Shown here one piece after another: positions 46,390-58,790 of a stretch of 64,000 nt of DNA. Numbering within the stretch: position 1 is the first letter of the stretch; the number at the start of each line of letters is the position of its first letter. Below the pieces are notes generated by a model, which saw only the letters and a program-made list of their open reading frames with translations, was not told where the DNA came from and made no database searches. Source of the DNA: Plectrocnemia conspersa (taxonomy: Eukaryota; Arthropoda; Insecta; Trichoptera; Polycentropodidae); NCBI GenBank assembly GCA_009617715.1, contig VTFK01000546.1, positions 80,863-144,862 of the forward strand. Direction: 5' to 3'. Made by a program: the position numbers and the translations under genes.

Positions 46390-48320
46390 ATTTTAATAAA
46401 TTCAGGCAGTGGCGTTACTAATGTTTCGAACCGGAATAAAATGTACTTATTATTACTTTTATTTATTGTAAATTTATTTTTTCAACATAAATTTAAATTT
46501 ACGCTCGCATAAGCGCAAATGTGTATTTCCAGGACAAAGTCAAACATGCAATAAACAGCCGATCGATCAAATTTAACGTTTATGAAACTTCACGATCCTC
46601 CCGTTGACGTTTCGAGCTTAAAACGTAATCAAACAGGAATATGTAAAGAGACGACACTCAAGATAAAATCTAAAAATTATTATAATGTTTTAAATATAAC
46701 AAAATAATTAAAATATTTAAATTTCTAATATAAATAATCGTAGCAGATTTTAATTATTTTATTGTTAATTTTCTAAAAATAATATATTATATTTATTCGT
46801 ATTTAATATGTACGTTATGTACGAATTAATAAATTGCATATTTACATGTATGCTTTTTTAAAGTTTAAATTTAAACGTTTTAAGTAATAATCATTAACGA
46901 CAGTACTGACAGAGAGGAGCTTTTCTGCATGTATTGTAAATTAAATAAATTATTTCCTACTCTACGGTTATTCGAGCCTAGGGTTTGAATAAATTATGTA
47001 AAAATATATCAGTACATTTTAAAACTCTACAAAAACGAGTTGTGTAAAATAATTTTCATATATTAAATTAAATTAAATTCTTAACGGAAACGTTACTGCA
47101 ATCATATAAATACATTTATGTATATTGTTAAACCATCTTTCCTTTTTACCGAGGGTATCTAAACGACACGTACGAGAAAAAAATATTAAAATATAACTTG
47201 ACAATTGCGCGATTTAAACAAATGATATTCCGCATGAAGATAACGACAAATTAACACAATGGGAGAAAACGATCCTTTTGAACTTAACCAATGTATAAAT
47301 AATGCGTCAAAACGCGTTTATTTTTCACATCATTATTACCCTCGTAAATACAGAGAATCCATATTATTTTTTACATTACGGTTTACACAAACAGTACGCC
47401 ATCAGGCGACAGAAAAAACACAATCGATATTCGCCGAAATGTGTTCATAAAGCAAATTTCACCCTTTCAAAGCGTAGACATATTTTGCTGGTCGAATATT
47501 CAAACGCAACAATCAGTCGACTGATCTCTGCGATGTTCCGATTCGCCGGAGACGTTCCGAACCTTTCGTACAGTCGATTCGGAACGTTTCCGCGAATCGA
47601 CGGTACGAAAAGACCGACTACAAGAAAAACGAGGCAGGCGGCAGAGAGGCTTGAAGAATATACGACTCTCTAATATTTTGCTTCGGTATATGTATTATAA
47701 CTGAATAAATTGTTACCATGCTTCGGTATATGTATTATATAACTAAATACATTTTACATTAAATAATTCAGGTATTTGTTTTTATAATATATAAAACGAG
47801 CCATATTTTAAGAAAAATATAGTTAAATATGAAAAACGGAATGTGATTGTAAAACTAACGTAATCTAAATAGTTCAATGATATATTGTGACATGGGTGTG
47901 AGGAGAGGGGGGGATCATGAAAAAAATGTGATATTATTTATGGAAGCCGCTCAAGTAGTAATATTGTGTTGAATGATCGACTGTTGTATAAAGTACTCAT
48001 CCTACGAGTATATAATTTTTGGATTTAACGAAGTAGAATAAGGTAGAAACGGTAAGCAAAATCTGTATCTAATTTCCACCCGTCACCATCCGTCCGCCAA
48101 AATGTGATAATGTAAAAGCGAAGAAATCTTATGTTACTTAATCAAATAAAAAAATCAATAAAAAAATGCAGTGCTTTTTGCTTTTAATGCAAAGACTCGA
48201 TTTTCGTGTCATTTATTCGAATAAGAGAAATATGAATGAATTCAGGTTTTTATCGTAAATAAACAAAAAATGACACCTTCCATCTGTCTTCTTTACAAGT
48301 GTCTAAATTCACAAGCAACG
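46390..48320. repeat. Anonymous 1.9-kb unit, first copy
   Basis: Repeated nearly base for base at 52135-54045. It starts at TTCAGGCAGTGGCGTTACTA. A 63-residue open frame at 47259 begins MGENDPFELNQCINNASKR, with no recognised family. A 10-bp perfect inverted repeat ACGTTCCGAA...TTCGGAACGT lies at 47551-47588. Being duplicated together with LINE-C tail and satellite, it behaves as part of a larger repeated block. Confidence 0.8.
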
Positions 48321-51300
48321 TTAAAAGAAACGACATTTTTCATTAGAATTTCATTTTGCAAAGTTATGACACTCTTTGATTTTACATTGGCCGCCATTTT
48401 ATAACAAAATTTTATAAATTTTTTTCATACAAAACGTAAAGGGGGTGCACGGTAGTTTTATACGATACTAAAAATTTAATTTTCATACTTTAAAACCAAG
48501 CAGTTAAGAGCGTTAACTCTTCTGAAAGTCTCAAAATGGCTAGTATGGGGGTCCGATCGTACTGATACATCGCTTGTTTTGAAACAAAAAACTATTTTTT
48601 TTATATTTTATTCGAATGTAATTTAGGCTTCTAAACGCTTCATGTTTAGCGAACTTTTTTTTTTTAATTTTTATTTTTTTTAAAGGTATCTAAAATTCAA
48701 GTCAATATCTTTAATAAGAACCAAATACGAGCGTTAACTATATGCCAAGTCGCACAAAAGCTCGTTCGGGGTCGTGGTAAATATACCGTAAGACTCGGTT
48801 TTTATTAAAAGAAATATAATAAAAATTTGTTTTTTAATGCAAATTAAGTTTCCTAACACTTTTTGCATACAACGTTTTTCTGTAGAATTAGATTTTGCAA
48901 AGTTATAACACTTTAAATTTTTACATTAGCCGCTATTTTAAAAAAAAATTTTATATATTTTTTTTAAACATAACGTATAGGGGCTGCACGTTAGTTCTAT
49001 GCGATACTCAAAATTTAAATTTTAATCTTCGAAACCAAGCAGTTCAGAGCGTTAACTCTTCCGAAAGTCTCAAAATGGCTAGTATGGGGGTCCGATCAAA
49101 CTGCTACTTCACTTGTTTTAATGCAAAAAACTATTTTTTTTATATTTTATTAATGTGTTTTAGACTTCTAAACGTTTCATGTATATCAAACTTTTTTGTT
49201 AAAATTTAACACTACTGAGTTATTAGTGATTGAATTTTTATACTTGTCGCCATTTTGCAAGACTCGGTTTTTAAAACAAAAATTATTAAAAATTGCTTTT
49301 ATATGCAAATTGAAATTCTAAAAACTTTTTGCATACCATATTTTTTACTAGAATATTATTTTGCAAAGTTATGACACATTGAATTTTTACATTACCTGCT
49401 ATTTTGAAAAAAAATGTTCTATGCAATACTAAAAATTTAATTTTTAATCCTCTAAACCAAGCAGTTAAGAGCGTTAACTCTTCTGAAAGTCTCAAAATGG
49501 CTAGTATGGGGGTGCGATCGAACTGATACATCGCTTGTTTTGATGCAAAAATCTATATTTTTTATATTTTATTTTGATGTATTTTAGGCTAATAAACGTT
49601 TCATGTATAGAAAACTTTTTGATAAAATTCAACACTACTGAGTTATAAGTGATTGAATTTTAATACTTGTCGCCATTTTGCAAAAAAATGTCAAAATGAA
49701 TTTTGCTAACAAACATACACAGGGTGCTTAAGATTTCAATTATTTAACAAAAATGAAATTTAAATATGTATAAATAAGCTCACACTGACCTTAACTATAT
49801 TGAAAATCTTATGAGCGTATGTATGGTGGGTCGATCGATTCATCACACTAAACGTGTTTTGAAAAAAAAATACTTTTATTTTTTATTTTTTTATTTTTTT
49901 TAAATGTATCGTGAGTATAGTCGAAAACTCTATTTTGTATAAAAAATTCAAGTTAATTTCTTAAATAGAAACTTCATACGAGCGTTAACTATATGCAGAG
50001 ACACATAAAAGCTCGTTCGAGGTCTCGGTCAATATATGGTAAGACTCGGTTTTATTTAAAAAAAAAATAATTAAAAATTGCTTTTTTTTGCAAATTAAAA
50101 TTTTAAACACTTTATGCATTAGACATTTTTCAGTAGAATTTTATTTAGCAAAGTTATGACACTTTGAATTTTTACATTAGCCGCCATTTTGAAAAAAAAA
50201 TTTATATATTTTTTTTAAACATAACGTATAGGGGCTGCACGTTAGTTCTATGCGATACTAATAATTGAATTTTTAATTTGTAAAACCAAGCAGTTAAGAG
50301 CGTTAATTCTTCTGAAAGTCTCAAAATGGCTTGTATGGGGGTACGATCGAACTGGATACATCGCTTGTTTTGAAGCAAAAATCTATATTTATTATATTTT
50401 ATTTAAATGTATTTTAGGCTTCTAAACGTTTCATGTTTAGAGAACTTTTTATTAAAATTTACCACTACTGAGTTATAAGTGATTAAATTTTTATACTTGT
50501 CGCCATTTTGCAAAAAATTGACAAAATGGATTTTTGCTAACAAACATACACAGGATGCTTAAGAATTTCTATACTGTCACAAAAAATTGAAATTCAAATA
50601 TGTATAAATAAGCTCACACTGACCTTAACTATATTGAAAATCTTATGAGCGTATGTATGGTGGGTCGATCGACTCATAACACTAAACGTGTTTTGAAAAA
50701 AAAATACTTTTATTTTTTAATTTTTAATTTTTTTTTATAGTATCGTAAGTATAGTTGAAAGCTCTGTTTTGTTTAAAAAATTCAAGTCGATTTCTTAAAT
50801 AGAAACCCCATACGAGCGTTAACTATATGCAGAGTCGCATAAAAGCTCGTTCGAGGTCTCGGTCAATATATGGTAAGACTCGGTTTTTATTAAAAAAAAA
50901 AATAATTAAAAAATTGCTTTTATATGCAAATTAAAATTCCAAACACTTTTGCATACGACATTTTTTCAGTAGGATTTTATTTAGCAAAGTTATGACACTT
51001 TGAATTTTTACATTAGCCGCCATTTAAAAAAAAAATTTTATATATTTTTTTTAAACATAACGTATAGGGGCTGCACGTTAGTTCTATGCGATATTAAAAA
51101 TTAAAATTTTAATCTTCGAAACCAAGCAGTTAAGAGCGTTAACTCTTCCGAAAGTCTCAAATGGCTTGTGGGGGGGTACGATCGAATTGATACATCGCTT
51201 GTTTTGAAGCAAAAATCTATATTTATTATATTTTATTTAGATGAACTTTAGGCTTCTTAACATTTCATGCATTGAGATCTTTTTGACGAAATTCAACACT

Positions 51301-51361
51301 ACTGAGTTATAAGTGATTGAATTTCGATATTTGTCGCCATTTTGCAAAAAAATGACAAAAT
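48320..51361. repeat. Satellite array, about 834-bp monomer (first block)
   Basis: The landmark GTTAAGAGCGTTAACTCTTC occurs at about 48504, 49042 (variant), 49463, 50293 and 51129. The last spacings are about 830-836 bp; the first two (about 538 and 421) show truncated or rearranged edge monomers. Another landmark, GTCGCATAAAAGCTCGTTCG, recurs at the same period. Open frames within it are by chance. Confidence 0.93.
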
Positions 51362-52134
51362 ATACAGGTTTCAAAATATTTTATCATTTAAAACTAGATT
51401 AATTTTTTAATTTTTCACATTCATAGTCATCTAACATATATGTCTTACGTCTCTATTTTACAAGTAAAATTAAAATAAAATTTCTAAAGGTGATTCAAAA
51501 ATAGTTAACCATAAAAATTTATTGAATTTACCGTTTGATACTCACACAAAAAAGACATATATATGAAAAAAAAAAATTTTACCTATAATTATAAAATTCA
51601 AAAATATGAATTAATAATGATAACAAAAAAAAAAAAAATTTTATTTGGCAAAAATCAACTATAAATAAATTTAAAATTGAAAAAGCAACACAAATATGAA
51701 ATTTAATCTGCATATGATCTACATCCCTCAACCATTTTCAGTAAAGTTTGGAACAAATTTTTTTATCTAAAATATATAGCTTTTAAAACATATAATGATT
51801 TACCAATATCAAAAATAACTTTAAAGAAATAAGAAAATATTTTTAAAAAAAATTCATCAAACTTTAAAAAAAAAATATATATGTTTTTATGTTTGTATAT
51901 TTATATGTATATATGCATATGTATGAATGTATGTATATGTGTATGTACATTCTTCTTTTTTGTTATACTTATTATTTTGATAAGAGTTTAAATATGTTTA
52001 TTATACTTTCTAATGTATACAAGTTTTATTTTTCATATTTAACATAAAACTGTAATAAAATGTAACCGTAGAATGAGTAATTTTATATACTCATGCGGAA
52101 TTACGTTAAATAAATAAAAAAAAAAAAAAAAATA
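51362..52134 (+). repeat. Second copy of the LINE-C 3' part, corrupted
   Basis: Aligns with 45625-46389 but is riddled with A/T-run expansions and small losses: TCTGGGGG becomes TCTCTATT, and poly(A) runs lengthen at several places. It joins satellite on its left and the anonymous unit on its right. Such changes look more like consensus error than drift. Confidence 0.8.
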
Positions 52135-54045
52135 TTTTAATAAATTCAGGCAGTGGCGTTACTAATGTTTCGAACCGGAATAAAATGTACTTATTATTAC
52201 TTTTATTTATTGTAAATTTATTTTTTTCAACATAAATTTAAATTTACGCTCTTTATAGCGCAAATGTGTATTTCAGGACAAAGTCAAACATGCAATAAAC
52301 AGCCGATCGATCAAATTTAACGTTTATGAAACTTCACATAATCCTCCGTTGACGTTTCGAGCTTAAAAACAATAATCAAACAGGAATATGTAAAAAAAAA
52401 ACACTCAAGATAAAATCTAAAAATTATTATAATGTTTTAAATATAACAAAATAATTAAAATATTTAAATTTCTAATATAAATAATCGTAGCAGATTTTAA
52501 TTATTTTATTGTTAATTTTCTAAAAATAATATATTATATTTATTCGTATTTAATATGTACGTTATGTACGAATTAATAAATTGCATATTTACATGTATGC
52601 TTTTTTAAATATAAAGTTGAACGTTTTAAGTAATAATCATTAATAACAGTATTGATAAGAGGAGCTTTTCTGCATGCATCGTAAATTATAAAATTTATTT
52701 TTGACCTTTCGGTTATTTGAGCCTAGGGTTTGAATAAATTATGTAAAAATATATCAGTACATTTTTTAAAACTCTACAAAAACGAGTTGTGTAAAATAAT
52801 TTTCATATATTAAATTAAATTAAATTCTTAACGGAAACGTTATTGCAATCATATAAATACATTTATGTATATTGTTAAACCATCTTTCCTTTTTACCGAG
52901 GGTATCTAAACGACACGTACGAGAAAAAAATATTAAAATATAACTTGACAATTGCGCGATTTAAACAAATGATATTCCGCATGAAGATAACGACAAATTA
53001 ACACAATGGGAGAAAACGATCCTTTTGAACTTAACCAATGTATAAATAATGCGTCAAAACGCGATTATTTTTCACATCATTATTACCCTCGTAAATACAG
53101 AGAATCTATATTATTTTTTACATTACGGTTTACACAAACAGTACGCCATCAGGCGACAGAAAAAACACAATCGATATTCGCCGAAATGTGTTCATATAGC
53201 AAATTTCACCCTTTCAAAGCGTAGACATATTTTGCTGGTCGAATATTCAAACGCAACAATCAGTCGACTGATTCGCCGGAGACGTTCCGAACCTTTCGTA
53301 CAGTCGATTCGGAACGTTTCCGCGAATCGACGGTACGAAAAGACCGACTACAAGAAAAACGAGGCAGGCGGCAGAGAGGCTTGAAGAATATACGACTCTC
53401 TAATATTTCGCTTCGGTATATGTATTATAACTGAATAAATTGTTACCATGCTTCGGTATATGTATAATATAACTAAATACATTTTACGTTAAATAATTCG
53501 GGTATTTGTTTTTATAATATATAAAACGAGCCATATTTTAAGAAAAATATAGTTAAATATGAAAAACGGAATGTGATTGTAAAACTAACGTAATCTAAAT
53601 AGTTCAATGATATATTGTGACATGGGTGTGAGGAGAGGGGGGATCATGAAAAAAATGTGATATTATTTATGGAAGCCGCTCAAGTAGTAATATTGTGTTG
53701 AATGATCGACTGTTGTATAAAGTACTCATCCTACGAGTATATAATTTTTGGATTTAACGAAGTAGAATAAGGTAGAAACGGTAAGCAAAATCTGTATCTA
53801 ATTTCCACCCGTCACCATCCGTCCGCCAAAATGTGATAATGTAAAAGCGAAGGAATCTTATGTTACTTAATCAAATAAAAAACTCAATATAAAAATGCAG
53901 TGCTTTTTGCTTTTAATGCAAAAAATCGATTTTCGTGTCATTTATTCGAATAAGAGAAATATGAATGAATTCAGGTTTTTATCGTAAATAAACAAAAAAT
54001 GCAACCTTCCATCTGTCTTCTTTACAAGTGTCTAAATTCACAAGC
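52135..54045. repeat. Anonymous 1.9-kb unit, second copy
   Basis: Direct copy of 46390-48320. The open frame at 53006 differs by a Val-to-Asp change early on. A 17-bp deletion near 53270 relative to 47520-47545 shows that the copies are not identical. The left 600 bp has the same A/T-run anomalies as the preceding segment. Confidence 0.85.
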
Positions 54046-54116
54046 AACGTTAAAAGAAACGACATTTTTCATTAGAATTTCATTTTGCAAAGTTATGACA
54101 CTCTTTATTTTTACAT
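54046..54116. repeat. Satellite stub left of LINE-B
   Basis: CATTTTGCAAAGTTATGACA is the satellite word also found at 48351; the satellite is then cut at TTTTTACAT by LINE-B. Confidence 0.75.
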
Positions 54117-57100
54117 CAGTCAGTTGTTTGTGTTCATCGTATGTGCATGTGTCTGCCGTGCAATTAGCCAAGATTGTGGTAACCAACCCCTTTGGAGGTG
54201 AAAACCGGCAGATATTTGCGCGTAAGTAGCACAATTTAATAAATAGTATAAATAGATTGATTAATATAATATATAAATAGTATAAGATAGAAATAATTAG
54301 TATTGTTACATAAAAAAAAATGGCCGATAGCGGCGTGAATATAGCGGGCGTAATTACGCAGAAAACAGAATAAAAAAGAAATGGATGAATTAAAAAACAA
54401 AATTAAATGTATTATTATCAAATGGTAATATTCTATCAAAAAAAAAAAAACCATTATAACTAATACATTTGATATTATGTATAAACATTTATTAGATGTG
54501 TTAAAAAATAATAGGGACGATGTAAAAATAATAAAATGAAAATAATAACTCAATATTTGAGTTATTAAATGAAGTTAGAAAAGATGTTTATAATATAAAG
54601 GATAAACTAAATTTAAATAACAACATTATTAAAAATAAAATGCAAAAAAAACATTATTCGGAAATCGTAAAAAAAAAGGAAAAGATATTGCGATAATTAT
54701 ACTAAAAAAAATTTGCAAAATATAGAGCAGACAAAAAAAGGATTGCAAAATTTAATTAAACCAACAGAATTAGAAGTTGGAATACAAAATATAAGACCAA
54801 TAAGCAAAGGAGGTATAATAATTACATGTGATAGTAAAGAAGATGCATCGAAAATTACGACAGATGCAGTAAAAAAAAAACTAGGAGATAAATATAATAT
54901 AAAAGTAGGAAATTTAAAGAAACCAAAAAAATAAAAAAAAAATAATTGGAATTTCTGAAGAATTAAAATATGATCAACTAAAAAAAGTGTATAATGAAAC
55001 AAAACACATGTGTAGAAGAAAACAAATGTTATTTAGAAGTAAAACATATTAAAAAAAAAAACAAATTTAATAAGTATGATGCTATTATTGAAGTAGATGT
55101 TACGACATTTAAAAAAATATAATGGATGTAGGCAAATTAAATATTGAATGGGATAGGTGTAAAGTATATGAAGACATATTCATATACCGTTGTTATAACT
55201 GTTATGGTTATAATCACAAAGCCAGTGAATGTAAAAAAAAAAAAAAAATTGTATAAAATGTGGTTCGGAAGAACATTTAATAAATCAATGCAACAAAAAA
55301 AAGAAAACTGTGTGAATTGCTGTAGAGCAAATAAATTACTAAATCTTAATTTGAATGTGGAACACAACTCCATGGATAGAAATTGTTCAATTTATAAAAG
55401 ATACGAGCAAAATTACTATAATAAAATACAATATAATATAGTATAGCAATTAAAAAAAATCAAGTTCATATGGGAAACAAGAATCAGTAACTGGGATATT
55501 AATCAATGCACAAGGTTATTTAAAACATAAAAAGAGGAAATAGAATTAATTACTGAAAAGGAATATCCAATATTTTTTAGGGTTAACTGAAACCCATATC
55601 ACAAATGACATTGAAGAATTTGAACTAAATATTGGCAATTATAATATAATTAGATGTGATTCTAATTCCAGACATACAGGAGGTGTTATACTGTATATTA
55701 GAAATGATATAAAATTCAATACTATATTTAAAAAATAATCAAGATAAGACATACTGGTCTATCACAGTTAAGATTTTTTTATTGAAAAAATTCCCATAAT
55801 ATTATGTATAGCATACAGATCTCCAAATAGTAATCCGAATATATTCATAGAATTTATAAATAATATTGCAGAATGGAGTTTTGATCAAATTTTGGATACT
55901 GTTTTAATTGGAGATTGGAATTTTAATTGGAACAAATGTGAAGATTTTTACACAGCAAAATTAGAAAAAATATCAAATATATTTGGTTTAAGACAATGTG
56001 TCAAAGAAAATACAAGGACTAATAATAGATCGAGCACATTAATAGATTTAGTATTTACCAACAACAAAAAAATTTATTGTGAAGTAAAATCAACTCCAAG
56101 AATAACTGACCATTCAATTGTATATATTTATATAGAAAAACATAATGAACTTAAGTTTAAAAAAACAAAAAAAATTGATATAATTAAAAAAATTAATTTT
56201 AATAAATTAAGATTAGAATTACAAAAATGTGACTGGAATGTAGATAATATGGATGTTAATAGGATATGGAACAAAATTTATAAGAATATAGTAGATTGTA
56301 AAACAAAAAGTCAATATAATTTTAAAAAGGAATATCGTTACAACCCAAAACCGTGGTTTAATGATGATGTTAAAAATGCTATAAAGAAAAGAGATGAGTC
56401 ATACAAAATTTTTCAAATATTAAAAACAGAACAAATAGAATATAAAGTCTTTAATGAAAAATGGAAAACATACACACAATGTAGAAATATGGCAGTCAAA
56501 GTATTAAGAATGGCTAAAAAGAAATGGTATGAAAAATTGATAGATGAAATACAAAATGATCCAAATAAGATGTGGAAATCAATAAAACAATTAATTAATC
56601 CAACTCAGAAAAACGACATAATAAAAATGGAAATTAATGGAAATATATATCAAGATCCTTATATAATGGCAGAAAAGATGAATACATATTACATTGAGAG
56701 CATAGAAGAAATTGTAAATTCAATACCAAGGATTAGTAATTTAGTACAATATAATAATAAAACATTAATTGTAAAATTTAGTAAATTTAAATCAGTATCA
56801 TTAGATGAAATTCATAACATAATATGTAAATTTAAAAAAAAGGAACTAGTACTGATGAACTAGATATAAATATAATTAAAGAAACATGGGAAATAATAGG
56901 AACTAAATTAAATTATTTAATAAATAAAGCACTCTCATTAGGAGAAATGCCTGAAAATTTAAAGATTGCTACTATTGTACCTATACCTAAAATAAAAAAT
57001 AGTAAAAAAGTTGAAGAAATGAGACCAATCAACATGCTACCGTGTATAGAAAAAAATAATAGAAGAAGTAGTAATCAAACAATTAAAGGAATTTATTACT

Positions 57101-58500
57101 TCTCAAAACATAATATGTGAACAACAATCGGGATTCAGAGAAAAGCATTCCACTGAAACTGCATTACAAGTAGTGATAAATGATTGGCTGTTGGCTAAGG
57201 ATACAAACAAAATCATTTGAGCAGTTTTTTTGGATTTCAAGAGAGCCTTCTGAAGGAAACAATAGACAGAGAAATAATGTTGAAGAAATTGAGAGTATAG
57301 GTATAAGTGATATAGTTTTGAGATGGTTTAATAATTACTTATATAAAAAAGAAAACAAAAAAAGTTAAGATAAATAATGTATGTTCTGAAGAGAGGTTAG
57401 TGTATTATGGAGTACCACAAGGGTCTAAATTGGGACCATTGTTGTTTGTTTTATATATAAATGATATAGTTAATAACGTAAAAAAAATGTAAAGTTCATC
57501 TATTTGCGGATGACACATTGATCTATTGCATGGGTGATAACATTGAAGAAGTTGTGAGTAATTTGAATGATGAATTAGGTGTGTTAGAGATATGGTTAAA
57601 GAATAATGTACTTAAATTAAATGAGAATAAAACTAAATGTATGTTTATTAATTATAAAAATGTGTTAGATGATAGTCCCAAAATAGTAATAAATAACTCT
57701 AATATAGAAATAGTGGATAATATAAAATATTTAGGAGTAATTGTTGATACAAAATTAAACTTTTAAAGAACATTGTAATTACATATTAAAAAAAAAAATT
57801 AGTAGAAAAAAATAGGTTTATTATCTAGATTAAGAAATATATTAAGTATAAATACAAAAAAAATTAATTTACAATAGTATAATATTGCCCCATTTTAATT
57901 ATTGTGCAACACTTTTAAATATGTTGAATAAATTAGATAAACAAATGTTCTTAAATAAAAAAATTACAAAATAGGGCAATGAGAGTAATCTTAAATAAAA
58001 ATAGATTAACTAATTGTAAAAGTATGATTGATAGATTAGAATGGTTGAATGTTCAAGAAATATTGAGTATGAATGTTTTAGTATTTATATATAAGTTAGA
58101 AAATAATATGTTACCACACTATTTTAATAAGTATTTAATAAGAAATAAAGATGTACATAAATATAATACTAGAAATAAAAAAAAATTTAAAAATAATTAA
58201 GTATAAGAAAACGATTTTTACGGCTAGGGGAATTATGTACGGAGGTTTTAATTTATATAATAGTCTTAAAATAAATTAATAAAAGAGAAACTGAAACAGC
58301 AAAAAATATAACGGGTTTTATAAATGGAATAAAAAACACCTTCGTACATATAGAAATAAAATATTATAATATTAACTCTTCTATTATTGTATTTTTTTTT
58401 GAAACAAAAAACTATAATTTTTTGTCTTTCTGTTATGTATTTTATATATTTTATTCGAATGTAAAAACGATTCATGTTTAGCAAATAAATTAATAAAATT
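54116..58500 (+). mobile_element. LINE-B, nearly full-length non-LTR retrotransposon
   Basis: Begins at TCAGTCAGTTGTTTG, an insect initiator-like (TCAGTY) start of the kind jockey-type elements use as internal promoter. ORF1 remains (about 54.3-55.45 kb) show CCHC knuckles (CYNCYGYNHKASEC; CIKCGSEEHLINQC). ORF2 has an AP endonuclease (LTETHI, GDWNFNWN, LIDLVFTNN, ITDHSIVY) and reverse transcriptase (RPINMLPCIEK, QQSGFREKHSTETALQVV, YGVPQGSKLGPLLFVLYIND, HLFADDTLIYCMGD). Frameshifts cluster at A-runs. The 3' UTR cannot be cleanly ended because the sequence from 58380 is mixed with satellite words. Truncated sisters lie at 21.6, 27.7, 32.6 and 38.4 kb. Confidence 0.92.
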
Positions 58501-58790
58501 TTTTTTTTTATAACAAAATTTTATAATTTTTTTTTTTTTAAACGGTAGTTTTATCGTGAAAAAATTTTAATTTTATATTAAAAAAGTTAAGAGCGTTATT
58601 TCTGAAAGTCTCAAAATGGCTAAAATTCATCGCTTGTTTTGAAACAAAAAACTATTTTTTTTTAATTTTAGAATGAACCAAATACGTTTAGCGAACTTTT
58701 TTTTTTTAATTTAATTTTTTTTTTTAAAGTATCGTGAGTATATTCAAAAGCTCGTTCGGGGTCGTGCGTTAAATATACCGTCGCACAAAA
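58380..58790. other. Scrambled LINE-B/satellite junction
   Basis: Words from the LINE-B 3' UTR (TTTCTGTTATGTATTTTATA; AAATAAATTAATAAAA) alternate with words from the satellite (TTTTGAAACAAAAAACTAT; TTATTCGAATGTA; GATTCATGTTTAGC). Farther on, satellite pieces appear out of order, with GC-containing words replaced by T or A runs. Neither parent is continuous here. Confidence 0.8.
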
